From: Variovorax paradoxus
GTDB lineage: Bacteria > Pseudomonadota > Gammaproteobacteria > Burkholderiales > Burkholderiaceae_C
NCBI RefSeq assembly: GCF_009498455.1
Contig: NZ_CP045644.1
Location: 434,001-498,000, forward strand
Length of the DNA stretch: 64,000 nucleotides
Direction: 5' to 3'
Part shown: positions 35,863 to 44,831 of the stretch, in pieces
How positions within the stretch are numbered: the stretch's first letter is position 1
Layout of the letters: the number at the start of each line of letters is the position of its first letter
Translations under genes and position numbers: made by a program
The notes under the pieces: model-generated
What the model was told of the DNA's origin: nothing
Databases searched by the model: none
What the model saw: the letters and a program-made list of their open reading frames with translations, nothing else

Positions 35863-36714
35863 ATGAATCTCAAGGACCTCAGCACGCTGCAGATCGCTCT
35901 GGGCGTGTCGGTCATCGCGCATGCCGCGTTGCTCGCGGTGCGCTTCGTCGATCCCGAATCGTTCAACCGGGTCTTCAGCGAAACCCCGCTCGAGGTGATC
36001 CTGGTCAACAGCAAGACCAACGACAAGCCCGACCCCTCGGCTCGCGTGATGGCGCAGACCACGCTCGCGGGCGGCGGCGACCTCGACAAGGGCCGCGCCA
36101 CCAGTCCGCTGCCGCCGTCGAGCTTCACCACCATGGGCGACTCGTTCGAGGAATCGCGCCGCCAGGTCGAGGCCATGCAGGCCCAGCAGATGCAGATGCT
36201 GGCGCAGCTCAAGCGCGAGCTGGCCGCCATGCCCGTGCCCGATCCGCGCCAGGCCGGCGACCCGACCGAAGCCGTCGCGCGCGAAGAAAAGCGCCGCCAG
36301 ATGGTCGCGCTGCTCGCCGAGATCGAGCGCCGCGTGAACGAAGAAAACGCGCGCCCCAAGAAGCGCTACCTGAGCCCCGCCACGCGCGAGGCGGCCTACG
36401 CGCTGTACGTCGACACGCTGCGCCGGCGCATCGAGGTCAAGGGCACCGAGAATTTCCCGACCGCGGCCGGCAAGAAGCTCTACGGCGAACTCAAGATGAC
36501 CGTCACCATCAACCACGACGGGCGTGTGCTCGACACCGTGGTCGACGAAAGCTCGGGCGACACCACGCTCGACCGCCGGGCCCAGGCCATCGTGCGCAGC
36601 GTGGGCAACTTCGGCAAGTTCACCGACGCGATGCGCAAGCAGACCGACCAGATCGTGCTGCAGTCGCGCTTCAAGTTCACGCGCGACGAGACCATCGAGC
36701 TGTCGTCCCAGTAA
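35863..36714 (+). CDS. TonB-family energy transducer
   Basis: The 283-residue product has one N-terminal membrane segment (about 10-27), a periplasmic linker that is Gln/Glu/Arg-rich and probably coiled coil (about 105-165) rather than Pro-rich, and a C-terminal TonB-like domain with ITVNHDGRVLDTVVDESSG-type sequence. No exbB/exbD are adjacent, so it may not be the main iron-transport TonB. A GGAGGAG site precedes ATG 35863. A small perfect hairpin (CCGGTCG/CGACCGG, 35814-35829) lies just upstream. Confidence 0.8.
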   Translation: MNLKDLSTLQIALGVSVIAHAALLAVRFVDPESFNRVFSETPLEVILVNSKTNDKPDPSARVMAQTTLAGGGDLDKGRATSPLPPSSFTTMGDSFEESRRQVEAMQAQQMQMLAQLKRELAAMPVPDPRQAGDPTEAVAREEKRRQMVALLAEIERRVNEENARPKKRYLSPATREAAYALYVDTLRRRIEVKGTENFPTAAGKKLYGELKMTVTINHDGRVLDTVVDESSGDTTLDRRAQAIVRSVGNFGKFTDAMRKQTDQIVLQSRFKFTRDETIELSSQ

Positions 36715-36743
36715 CCCCCACAGCAGAACACGGAACACCGGCC

Positions 36744-37601
36744 ATGGATCAGTACTGCGTCATGGGCAACCCCGTCGAGCACAGCCGCTCGCCCCGCATC
36801 CACGCGCGTTTTGCCGAGCTCTGCGGCCAGCCCATGGCCTACGGCCGGCGGCTGGTGCCGATCGGCGCGTTTGCCGAAGGCATCGCCGCTTTCCGCAGCG
36901 AGGCCGCCGCGCAGGGCGACACCGCGCGCGGCTGCAACGTCACCGTGCCCTTCAAGTTCGACGCCGCCGCGCTCGCGCAGCACACCAGCGAACGCGCCAC
37001 GCTGGCGCAGGCGGTGAACACGCTGCGCTTCGAGGCCGACGGCAGCATCCACACCGACAACACCGACGGCATCGGCCTGGTCAACGACATCGTGCGCAAC
37101 GCCGGCGTGCCGCTGGCAGGCCGGTCGCTGCTACTCATCGGCGCCGGCGGCGCTGCGGCGGGCGTGCTCGGGCCGCTGCTCGACGCGGGCGCCGCACGCA
37201 TCGTGGTGGCCAACCGCACGCTCGACAAGGCCATCGCGCTGGTGCAGCGCCATGCCGCGCTCGCGCTGCGCCACGGCGCCACGCTCGAGGCCTGGGCGCT
37301 CGACGAAGTGCCCGGCGCCTTCGACGTGGTGGTCAACGCCACCGCCTCCAGCCTCGCGGGCGACGCCGTGCCGGTGAGCGCGCAGGTGCTGCGCCCCGGC
37401 GCGCTGGCCGTCGACATGATGTACGGCCCCGCCGCCGCAGGCTTCATGGCCTGGGCCGAAGCACACGGCGCGGTCGCACGCGACGGCCTCGGCATGCTGG
37501 TGGAGCAGGCCGCCGAAGCCTTCGAATTCTGGCGCGGCGTGCGCCCGCCCTCGGCCCAGGTGCTGGCCGAGCTGCGCGCCTCGCTCGCCGCCGGCGCATG
37601 A
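36744..37601 (+). CDS. aroE: Shikimate dehydrogenase
   Basis: AroE reduces 3-dehydroshikimate to shikimate with NADPH. The 285-residue product has the substrate motif NPVEHSRSPRIHARF near the N-terminus, NVTVPFK with the catalytic Lys, the NADP-binding GAGGAAAGVLGPLL, and NATASSLAGD. Length is normal. It overlaps mtgA by 4 bases; the aroE-mtgA pairing is common in betaproteobacteria. Confidence 0.95.
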   Translation: MDQYCVMGNPVEHSRSPRIHARFAELCGQPMAYGRRLVPIGAFAEGIAAFRSEAAAQGDTARGCNVTVPFKFDAAALAQHTSERATLAQAVNTLRFEADGSIHTDNTDGIGLVNDIVRNAGVPLAGRSLLLIGAGGAAAGVLGPLLDAGAARIVVANRTLDKAIALVQRHAALALRHGATLEAWALDEVPGAFDVVVNATASSLAGDAVPVSAQVLRPGALAVDMMYGPAAAGFMAWAEAHGAVARDGLGMLVEQAAEAFEFWRGVRPPSAQVLAELRASLAAGA

Positions 37602-38341
37602 AGGGCCTGCTGCGCCTGATCGCCTGCCTCGTGGTGGCGGGCCTGGCGCTCGAGCTGTTCTTCGTGGTGCGCATCGCGGCCATGGCGGTCGTCGATCCGC
37701 AGAGCACGGCCTTCCAGCGCTCCGAGGCCTGGCGCGTCGCGCTCTCGCAGGGCCGCGAAGGCGGATGGCGCCAGGACTGGGTGCCGTACACACAGATCAA
37801 CGACTCCCTCAAGCGCGCCGTGATCGCGAGCGAGGACGCCGGCTTTGTCGACCACAACGGCGTCGAGTGGGAGGCCATCGAACGTGCGCGCCAGCGCAAC
37901 GCCCGCGCCGAACAACTGGCCGCCAAGCGCATGGCGCGCGCGGCGGCGCGCGGCAAGCCGGTGCAGCCGGCCCCGCTGCGCGGCGGCTCCACCATCACGC
38001 AGCAGCTCGCGAAAAACCTGCTGCTGTCGGGCGAACGCACCATGCTGCGCAAGGGCCAGGAGCTGGTGCTCGCCACGCTGCTGGAGGTGCTGCTCGACAA
38101 GCGGCGCATCCTCGAGATCTACCTGAACAACGTCGAATGGGGCGAAGGCGTGTTCGGCGCCGAGGCCGCGGCGCAGTACTACTTCAAGAAGCCGGCCGCG
38201 CGCCTGAGTTCACACGAGGCCGCACGCCTGGCCGTGATGCTGCCGAGCCCGAAGTTCTTCGAGCGGCGACCCAACTCGTCGTACATCAACGGGCGGGCAT
38301 CGACGATCGTGGCGCGGATGTCGGCGGTCGACCTGCCCTGA
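37598..38341 (+). CDS. mtgA: Monofunctional peptidoglycan glycosyltransferase MtgA
   Basis: MtgA polymerises lipid II into glycan strands without a transpeptidase domain. The 247-residue product has an N-terminal membrane anchor (about 5-27) and a family 51 transglycosylase domain with the catalytic Glu in IASEDAGFVDHNGVEW, then GGSTITQQLAKNL and NNVEWGEGVFGAEAAAQYYF. ATG 37598 overlaps the aroE stop. The 3' end overlaps the convergent DUF2809 gene by 56 bases. Confidence 0.95.
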   Translation: MKGLLRLIACLVVAGLALELFFVVRIAAMAVVDPQSTAFQRSEAWRVALSQGREGGWRQDWVPYTQINDSLKRAVIASEDAGFVDHNGVEWEAIERARQRNARAEQLAAKRMARAAARGKPVQPAPLRGGSTITQQLAKNLLLSGERTMLRKGQELVLATLLEVLLDKRRILEIYLNNVEWGEGVFGAEAAAQYYFKKPAARLSSHEAARLAVMLPSPKFFERRPNSSYINGRASTIVARMSAVDLP

Positions 38342-38711
38342 GCTTGCGCACCGCCGCTTCCACCGCCAGCACGGCGACGAAGCCGATCGCGTAGGCCACC
38401 ACGTCCCACCAGTCGGCGGTGGCGCCGAGCACGATGCGCAGCGCGCGGTTCGGAATGTGCAGCTGCCACGTCGACGCGAGGAGCTGCCCCAGTTCGACCA
38501 GCAGCCCCACGCCGAAGGCGGCCAGCGCGAGCGGCAGCACGCGCGTGGCGACGAAGGTCTTGAACACCACGTACACCCACGCCACGGCCAGCACGTCGCC
38601 GAAGAAACTTCGCACCCAGCCCCAGCGCGCGCCGACGGTGGCCAGCAGGACGAGTAGTACAAAAAGGGCCACCGCCCACGCCAGGGAAAGAAGATCGAAA
38701 CGCCATCGCAT
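38286..38711 (-). CDS. DUF2809-like membrane protein
   Basis: The 141-residue product has about four membrane segments and the conserved IPNRALRIVLGATADWWDVVAYAIG stretch in two halves (LHIPNRALRIVLG, then ADWWDVVAYAIG), typical of DUF2809. Function is unknown. Start candidates are 38711, 38723 and 38732. The last places its first base next to the ATG of the divergent acyltransferase gene, so the promoters of the two genes must lie inside each other. Its end overlaps mtgA by 56 bases tail to tail. Confidence 0.75.
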   Translation of the reverse strand: MRWRFDLLSLAWAVALFVLLVLLATVGARWGWVRSFFGDVLAVAWVYVVFKTFVATRVLPLALAAFGVGLLVELGQLLASTWQLHIPNRALRIVLGATADWWDVVAYAIGFVAVLAVEAAVRKLRAGRPPTSAPRSSMPAR

Positions 38712-38732
38712 GGCCCGTATCATCGCCTCCAT

Positions 38733-39596
38733 ATGCTGGCAAAGCTCACAGGTTGGTTGCTGCTGGGAATCGTCCGATTGCTCACCGGCGCGCAGGCGCG
38801 CTGGTACGGCTGTCCGCCGAAAGCCGAGCAGCGCATCTACTTCGCGAATCACCAGAGCCACGCGGACCTCGTGATGATCTGGGCCGCGCTGCCCGAAGAA
38901 CTGCGCAGCATCACGCGGCCGATCGCGGCGCGCGACTACTGGGCGAATACGCCGGTCAAGCGCTGGATCACGACGGAGGTGTTCAACGCGGTGTACGTCG
39001 AGCGTGCAGCCACGGCGCCTGCGGCTGCGGCAGCACCGGTTGCGCCACCGCCGCCTGAGGTGCGGCCACCCGCGGCGTCCAATGCACCGGCCGAGCGCAT
39101 CGAGCCCTCGATGGAACCGCTGCTGCCGATCGAAACGATCACCGTCGCCGAGGCGCCGCAAGAAATCCAGGGCCAGCTCGACCTTCCCGCGCCCCCGCCG
39201 CCCCCACCACCGGTCGCACCGCCGCCCGTCATCGAACCCGACGCACCAGTCGCCGCGCCCGAGCCGCCCGCCGCCGACCCGCTCGCGCCGCTCATCGACG
39301 CGCTGCGCAGCGGCGACTCGATCATCATCTTCCCCGAAGGCACGCGCGGCCACACCGGCGAGCCGCAGAAATTCAAGTCGGGCCTGTACGTACTGGCGAC
39401 GATGTTCCCCGACGTGGTCCTTGTGCCGGCCTGGATCGACAACGTGCAGCGCGTGATGCCTAAAGGTGAGATCGTGCCCGTGCCCATCCTGTGCTCCGTC
39501 ACCTTCGGCGCCCCGATCCGCGTCGAGGACGGCGAAGAGCGCCGGCCCTTTCTCGACCGCGCACGTGCCGCCGTGATCGCTTTGCGCGACGTCTGA
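38733..39596 (+). CDS. PlsC-like acyltransferase with Pro/Ala-rich insertion
   Basis: The 287-residue product has the two halves of a lysophosphatidate acyltransferase-type domain: the catalytic NHQSHAD (39-45; His40 and Asp45) and the FPEGTRG phosphate-binding motif (200-206). Between them, about residues 92-184, sits a low-complexity stretch rich in Pro, Ala, Glu and Val, including a run of eight prolines. In ordinary PlsC proteins these motifs are much closer together. It is 4 bases from the CdsA-like gene, which fits a role in phospholipid synthesis. A main-pathway plsC elsewhere is possible. Confidence 0.82.
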   Translation: MLAKLTGWLLLGIVRLLTGAQARWYGCPPKAEQRIYFANHQSHADLVMIWAALPEELRSITRPIAARDYWANTPVKRWITTEVFNAVYVERAATAPAAAAAPVAPPPPEVRPPAASNAPAERIEPSMEPLLPIETITVAEAPQEIQGQLDLPAPPPPPPPVAPPPVIEPDAPVAAPEPPAADPLAPLIDALRSGDSIIIFPEGTRGHTGEPQKFKSGLYVLATMFPDVVLVPAWIDNVQRVMPKGEIVPVPILCSVTFGAPIRVEDGEERRPFLDRARAAVIALRDV

Positions 39597-39600
39597 AGGT

Positions 39601-40590
39601 ATGAACCAGTTCCTGCGCAGCCTCAGCCCGACCGAACAGGTCGCGGCCCTCTTCCTGATCGTCTTCGGCCTGCTCGTCATCGTGAGCACCACCGTCTTCT
39701 TCCTGAGCTTCAAGGAGCGGCGCAACCCGGTGCACGACGAATCGTGGCAGGCCGAGCTGGCGCATGTGCGCGCGCTGCTGGGCACCACCTGGTTCATGGT
39801 GATCGTGTTCTGGATCGGCTGGGCACTGGGCGAAACGGTGGCCACCGTGCTGTTCGCGCTGATCTCCTTCTTTGCACTGCGCGAGTTCATCACGCTCTCG
39901 CCGACGCGGCGCGGCGACCACCGCAGCCTGATCCTCGCGTTCTTCGTGGTGCTGCCGATCCAGTTCTGGCTGGTGGCCACGGCGCGCTTCGACCTGTTCA
40001 CGGTGTTCATTCCGGTCTACGTGTTCCTCGCCATTCCGGTGGCGAGCGCGCTGGCGAACGACCCGAGCCATTTTCTGGAGCGCAACGCCAAGCTGCAGTG
40101 GGGCATCATGGTCTGCGTCTACGGCATGAGCCACGTGCCCGCGCTGCTGCTGCTGACCTTCCCGGGCTACGAAGGCAAGAGCGCGTTCCTCGTGTTCTTC
40201 CTGGTGTTCGTGGTGCAGACCTCGGTGCTGGTGCAGCACCTGATCTCGCGGCGCATGCAGCGCACGCCGTTCGCGCCGAACGTGAGCCGCAGCTTCAACT
40301 GGACCAGCTGGGGCATCGGCATCGTCGTGGCCAGTCTGGTCGGTGCGCTGTTCTCGTTCATCACGCCGTTCAAGTTCGGGCAGGCGCTCGCGGTGTCGAT
40401 CATTGCCTGCGTCGCGGGCTCCATGGGCCACCTCGTGATGAAGGCGCTCAAGCGCGACCGCGGCATTCCGAACTGGGGCCAGAAGGGCGTGGGCGTGACC
40501 GGCGCCAACGGCCTGCTCGACCGCGTCGATGCGCTGTGCTTCGCGGCGCCGATCTTCTTCCACTCGATCCGCTGGTACTTCAACGTCTGA
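39601..40590 (+). CDS. Phosphatidate cytidylyltransferase (CdsA-like)
   Basis: CDP-diacylglycerol synthase makes the activated lipid for phospholipid head-group attachment. The 329-residue product has about eight membrane segments and a C-terminal signature resembling the family's, GVTGANGLLDRVDALCFAAP, preceded by a Lys/Arg-rich segment KALKRDRGIPNW. This is the YnbB-like branch rather than the main-pathway CdsA. Pairing with the acyltransferase gene supports a shared lipid role. Confidence 0.85.
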   Translation: MNQFLRSLSPTEQVAALFLIVFGLLVIVSTTVFFLSFKERRNPVHDESWQAELAHVRALLGTTWFMVIVFWIGWALGETVATVLFALISFFALREFITLSPTRRGDHRSLILAFFVVLPIQFWLVATARFDLFTVFIPVYVFLAIPVASALANDPSHFLERNAKLQWGIMVCVYGMSHVPALLLLTFPGYEGKSAFLVFFLVFVVQTSVLVQHLISRRMQRTPFAPNVSRSFNWTSWGIGIVVASLVGALFSFITPFKFGQALAVSIIACVAGSMGHLVMKALKRDRGIPNWGQKGVGVTGANGLLDRVDALCFAAPIFFHSIRWYFNV

Positions 40591-40612
40591 AGCACTGGGC
40601 GGCACTGGGCGA

Positions 40613-42701
40613 TCAGGCCTTGCGCCGCACCACCCGGTCGAAGGCCTGCTTCGCGCGCCGTCCCAACGCCTTCGTCTTCAGCGCCTGAAGCTCGCGCTTG
40701 AGCCGCGTGCGCTGCTCGGCCGACAGCGCAGTGCCGAAACGCCCCAGCGCCTGTTCGAGCGCCTCGCGCTGCGCCGCCACCCGCCCCTGCCGGCCCTCGG
40801 CCTCGGCCAGCCATTCGCAGGCATTGGCGACACGCCCGCGCAAGGCCGCGTCGCCCGACTCGCCGAAGCGCGATGAGCAGGCGGTAGGCCTTGGCCTGCC
40901 CTGGCAGGTCGTCCATCTTGTCGAAGGCCTTGGCCTTGTTGATCATCGACTTGGCGGCCCACAGCTGCAGCGCGCTGTCCCGCGCCATCGCCGTGCGCGC
41001 GATCACCTCGTCGTAGCTCGCCACGGCCTCGGCGAACCGGCCCGCGCGGCGCAGCACGGCGCCCTTGCGGAACAGCGCACCGGCCACGCGCGCACGCAGG
41101 TCGGGCAACTCGGAATTGCCCCAGCGCGCGACGATCTCGTCGTGCACGCGCATCTCGTCGGCGGGCCGCGCGAGGCGGTCGAGCGCGGTGCTCTTGTATT
41201 GCAGGCACAGCGCCACCTGCGACTGCATCTCGGTGGAAACATCCGCGCCGTAGCGCGCGTCCATCGCGTCGGCGGCCTCGACGACCTCGACGAAGTGCTC
41301 CAGTGCCAGCAGGCAGAAGGTCTTGTGCGACAAGGCGCGCGCGCACTGGCGGCGCATCAGCGGGTGCGGCGAGGCGGCATGCGCCGCGAGCACCTCGTCG
41401 AACAGCGCGATGGCTTCGCGCGATGCGCCCGCGTCACCGAGCTTGCGGCCTTCGCGGACGGTGTCGCACGCCGCATCGAAGAGCTCGGCCGACAACTCGC
41501 CGGCCTCGAGGCCGCCGGTCTTGCGCAGCCGCTTCAGGCAGGCCTCGCGCCCGGCCGTCGCCTTCACGCGCAGCTCGCGCAGTTCGGGCGTGGCGCCGTC
41601 GCGCGACGCTGCCACGAGCGGCTCGTACACCGCGAGCGCGGCCTCGGGCCGCCCGAGCAGATCGAGCAGCACGAAGCCCTTGTGCAGCAAGGTGGTGGCC
41701 GCGGTGCGCTGCACCACGGCGTCGCCGTCACGCGCGAAAGTGCCGAGCAGGCGCTCGCAGGCGGCCAGCGCGGCCTCGCCGTCGCCCTGGTCGCGCAGCC
41801 CCACGGCCCAGTCGTGGGCGCGCACGGCCGCGAGGCGGCGCACTTGCGCCGAGGCGTCGTGGCCGTAGCGGTCGAGCAGCCAGCCGACCAGCTCGGCGCG
41901 GCGCGCCACCTCGTCGAGCCCGAGGCCGTCGAAGAACAGGGCCAGCGCGCGCACGCCTTCCAGCCGCAGCTCGGGTGCGGCATCGGCCAGCCCAGCCTCG
42001 ATCTGGTCGGCCACCTGCAGGCACAGCACCTGCGCCTGCGTGTGCTGCGCCAGCTCGCGCAGGTTGAGCACCGCAGCCAGCCGGGCCCGCGCCACGCGCA
42101 GCACCACACCGGGATCGGTGCCGCCTTCGAAGCGTTCGATGGCGGCGTCGAGCGTGGCCAATGCGTCTTGCGGCAGGCCGCGGTGGTGTTCGATCTCGGC
42201 CTTGAGCAAACGCGCGTCGAGCCGCCACACATCGAGTTCGGCATCGGCCTGCGCATCGAGCTGCTCGCTCATGAAGTCGCAGGCCTCGCAACGCGCCGCG
42301 GCATCGTCGATGAGCCAAGTGCGTTGGTAGAGCGCGTGGGCGATGTGCGCGCGGATCTCGGGCTCGCTGCGCGCGCCGTGCGCGGCGACCAGGCGGTCGA
42401 GCGTGGCCAGCGCGTCGGCCGGGCGGTGCAGCTGGCGCAGCACGTGCGCGAGCAGTCGCAGCGCCTGGCAGCAGGGCACGACCACGGCGGCGTCGGGCAG
42501 CGCGCCAAACTCGGCGATCAACTGGCTGCAGGCGGCGATCGCCTCGCGACGGCGGCCGAGGTCGCTCAACAGCTCCGCCTGGCGAAAGCTCCCGGCGGCG
42601 CGTTCGGCGGGAGGCTGCAGGCGCGCGAGCGGGGACTGGGCGTCGTTCAGTGGCTTGAGTTGCTTCAGTTGCTGCTGTGCGGAGGACTCGACTACATTCA
42701 C
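40613..42701 (-). pseudogene. Helical-repeat (TPR-like) protein gene with frameshift
   Basis: The reading frame encodes repeated Ala/Leu/Arg-rich helical pairs (AAxxxYxxxxA-type, TPR-like) of unknown function. It starts at GTG 42701 after an AAGGAAG site. Near 40869-40875 the frame breaks: upstream it reads AYRLLIA, downstream the sensible continuation FGESGDAALRGRVANACEWL is in another frame and runs to the stop at 40613. Restoring two bases (GCGC to GCGCGC) would give one frame of exactly 697 codons. Either the gene is recently broken or the base calls are wrong in a GC repeat. Confidence 0.7.
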
Positions 42702-42722
42702 CTTCGCTTCCTTGTGTGGCGC

Positions 42723-42741
42723 GCCCCGCGCGGAGCGGGGC
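42723..42741. other. Small perfect hairpin between repeat-protein gene and ruvC
   Basis: GCCCCGC (42723-42729) pairs with GCGGGGC (42735-42741) around five bases in the divergent intergenic region. No T run follows on either strand. It would lie in the 5' leader of the minus-strand gene. Role unknown. Confidence 0.35.
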
Positions 42742-42849
42742 GGAATGCAAGAACCGGCGGATTCTGCCCGCGATACCCTCGCATCCCGCACGAATTCGCA
42801 CCTTCTTCGATCTTCCTCACCCGGGCTTAGGCCTTTACGCTTCCTTTTC

Positions 42850-43398
42850 ATGCGGATTCTCGGCATCGACCCCGGTTTGCAGACCACCGGCTTCGGCGTG
42901 GTCGATGCGGACGGCCATGCGCTGCGCTACGTGGCCAGCGGCACCATCAGCACCCGGCACCTGGGCAGCGGCAACCTGCCGGCGCGCCTGAAGGTGCTGT
43001 TCGACGGCATCGGCGAGATCACGGCGCGCTACCAGCCCGATGCGTCGGCGGTCGAAATCATCTTCGTCAACGTCAACCCGCAGTCGACGCTGCTGCTGGG
43101 CCAGGCGCGCGGCGCCTGCGTGACGGCATTGGTGAGCCACAACCTCTCGGTGGCCGAGTACACGGCGCTGCAGATGAAGAAGGCCGTGGCAGGCCACGGC
43201 CAGGCCGCGAAGGCGCAGGTGCAGGAGATGGTGAAGCGCCTGCTCGACCTGCCCGGCCTGCCGGGCGCCGACGCGGCGGACGCGCTGGGCATCGCCATCA
43301 CGCACGCGCAGGTTGGCCGCTCGATGGCACGGCTCGCGGAAGCGGCCGAGCTGTCGAAGACCCACGCCGGCACCTACCGGCAAGGGCGTTCGCGCTGA
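42850..43398 (+). CDS. ruvC: Holliday junction resolvase RuvC
   Basis: RuvC cuts Holliday junctions symmetrically with the RuvAB motor. The 182-residue product has the catalytic acidic residues in RILGIDPGL (Asp7) and [13 protein letters not shown] (Glu69) and the C-terminal [18 protein letters not shown] 42850 gives the family-typical start. ruvA and ruvB do not follow; the next gene converges 4 bases after the stop. Confidence 0.96.
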   Translation: MRILGIDPGLQTTGFGVVDADGHALRYVASGTISTRHLGSGNLPARLKVLFDGIGEITARYQPDASAVEIIFVNVNPQSTLLLGQARGACVTALVSHNLSVAEYTALQMKKAVAGHGQAAKAQVQEMVKRLLDLPGLPGADAADALGIAITHAQVGRSMARLAEAAELSKTHAGTYRQGRSR

Positions 43399-43402
43399 GG
43401 TT

Positions 43403-44725
43403 TCAGCGCACGATGTAGCGCAGATCGCCCAGGCGCCGGCGGCGTTCGCGCACCTCGACAGCCACGGCGGGCGCATCGCCTGCCAGCGCGCGCGCGATCC
43501 AGCCGGCCAGTTGCGGCATGTCCTCGGGCGTGAAGCCCAGCCGCACGATCTCGGGCACGCCCAGGCGCAGGCCGTTGATGTCGCCGTCGACCGGCGCGAT
43601 CGGCAGGCCGATGCCGCAGGCCAGCAACCCGCCTTGGGCCAACTGCTTCGCGGCGCGTTGCCCACCGCCCCAGCGCGCAGCCTCGAGCGCGAACTGGTGC
43701 GACTGCGTGAAGCCGCGCGCCTTGGCGAACACGGGCAGGCCTTCGGCATCGAGTGCACGCGCGAGCGCCTGCGCGGTATCGCGCATCGCTGCCGCATAGG
43801 CCACGCCATGCACCTTCCAGTCGAGCAGGCCACGGGCCAGTGCGGCCGTTCGGCCCGCGTCCGAGTTGGCCGTGAGCCCCGGGTAGGCGATGGCGTCGAT
43901 GCGCTCCATCAGCGCCGCATCGTTCGACACGATCAGCCCGCCGGCCGGGCCACCCAGGCTCTTGTAGGTGCTCATGGTGATCGCGTGCGCGCCCTCTTCG
44001 AGCGGCTGCGGCCAGGCCTTGCCGGCCACCATGCCCGAGAGGTGCGCGGCATCGAAGAGCAGTTTCGCGCCCACGCTGTCGGCCACCTCGCGGATGGCGG
44101 ACACCGGGTGCGGGAACAGGTTCAGGCTGCCGCCGATGGTGATGAGCTTCGGCTTCACCTCGCGCGCGAGCTTCGCCAGCGCGACCACGTCGACCGAGTA
44201 GCCGTCGGCATCGACCGGCGCCGGCACGGTCTTCAGGCCGTAGAGCCCGGCCGCGCCCGCCGCGTGGTGGGTCACGTGGCCGCCGATGGCGGGCGGCGGC
44301 GCGATGATCGTGTCGCCGGGCTGGCAGGTCGCCATGAACACGTAGAGGTTCGACAGCGCGCCGGAGCTCACGCGCACCTCGGTGAAGCGCGCGCCGAACA
44401 CCTCGGCCGCGAGCTCGGCGGCGACGACCTCGATGCGCTCGATGGCGTCCAGCCCCATCTCGTACTTGTCGCCGGGGTAGCCCAGCGACGGGCGCGAACC
44501 CAGCCCGCGCGACAGCAGCGCTTCGGCGGCGGGGTTCATCACGTTGGTGGCCGGGTTGAGGTTCAGCCCGTCGACGTCGTGGATGCGGTGGTTGTCGGCC
44601 ACGAGGCGTTCGATCTCGGCGGCCACGCCCACGGCGTCGCGCGCGGCGGCGTCGGCGGCGATGGCGAGCACGTGGTCCTCGCTGGCGGCGGGAACCCAGG
44701 AACGGCGGTGAAGGGCTGCGGGCAT
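43403..44725 (-). CDS. SHMT-like PLP-dependent enzyme
   Basis: The 440-residue product is a fold-type I PLP enzyme related to serine hydroxymethyltransferase. It has FDAAHLSGMVAG (cofactor Asp225, His228) and the Schiff-base lysine in ITMSTYKSLGGPAGG (Lys255), where GlyA proteins have TTTTHKTLRGPRGG. The divergence makes housekeeping GlyA unlikely. Variovorax enzymes acting on alpha-methylserine are SHMT relatives, so such a substrate is possible but not shown. The divergent LysR gene probably regulates it. Confidence 0.75.
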   Translation of the reverse strand: MPAALHRRSWVPAASEDHVLAIAADAAARDAVGVAAEIERLVADNHRIHDVDGLNLNPATNVMNPAAEALLSRGLGSRPSLGYPGDKYEMGLDAIERIEVVAAELAAEVFGARFTEVRVSSGALSNLYVFMATCQPGDTIIAPPPAIGGHVTHHAAGAAGLYGLKTVPAPVDADGYSVDVVALAKLAREVKPKLITIGGSLNLFPHPVSAIREVADSVGAKLLFDAAHLSGMVAGKAWPQPLEEGAHAITMSTYKSLGGPAGGLIVSNDAALMERIDAIAYPGLTANSDAGRTAALARGLLDWKVHGVAYAAAMRDTAQALARALDAEGLPVFAKARGFTQSHQFALEAARWGGGQRAAKQLAQGGLLACGIGLPIAPVDGDINGLRLGVPEIVRLGFTPEDMPQLAGWIARALAGDAPAVAVEVRERRRRLGDLRYIVR

Positions 44726-44831
44726 GCGGTGTCTCGCTGAGGAAGGGAATGACCGCATGGTCGCGCCCTGTGCCTGCGCCGGCAACACGGATAAACTGGG
44801 CCCGAGCCCTAGAAAATTGGGCCTCCACCCC

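Noticed and set aside
44726..44831. TGGGCC direct repeats as a LysR operator
   Set aside because: The spacing and symmetry do not fit a T-N11-A LysR box convincingly, and such GC words are frequent here.
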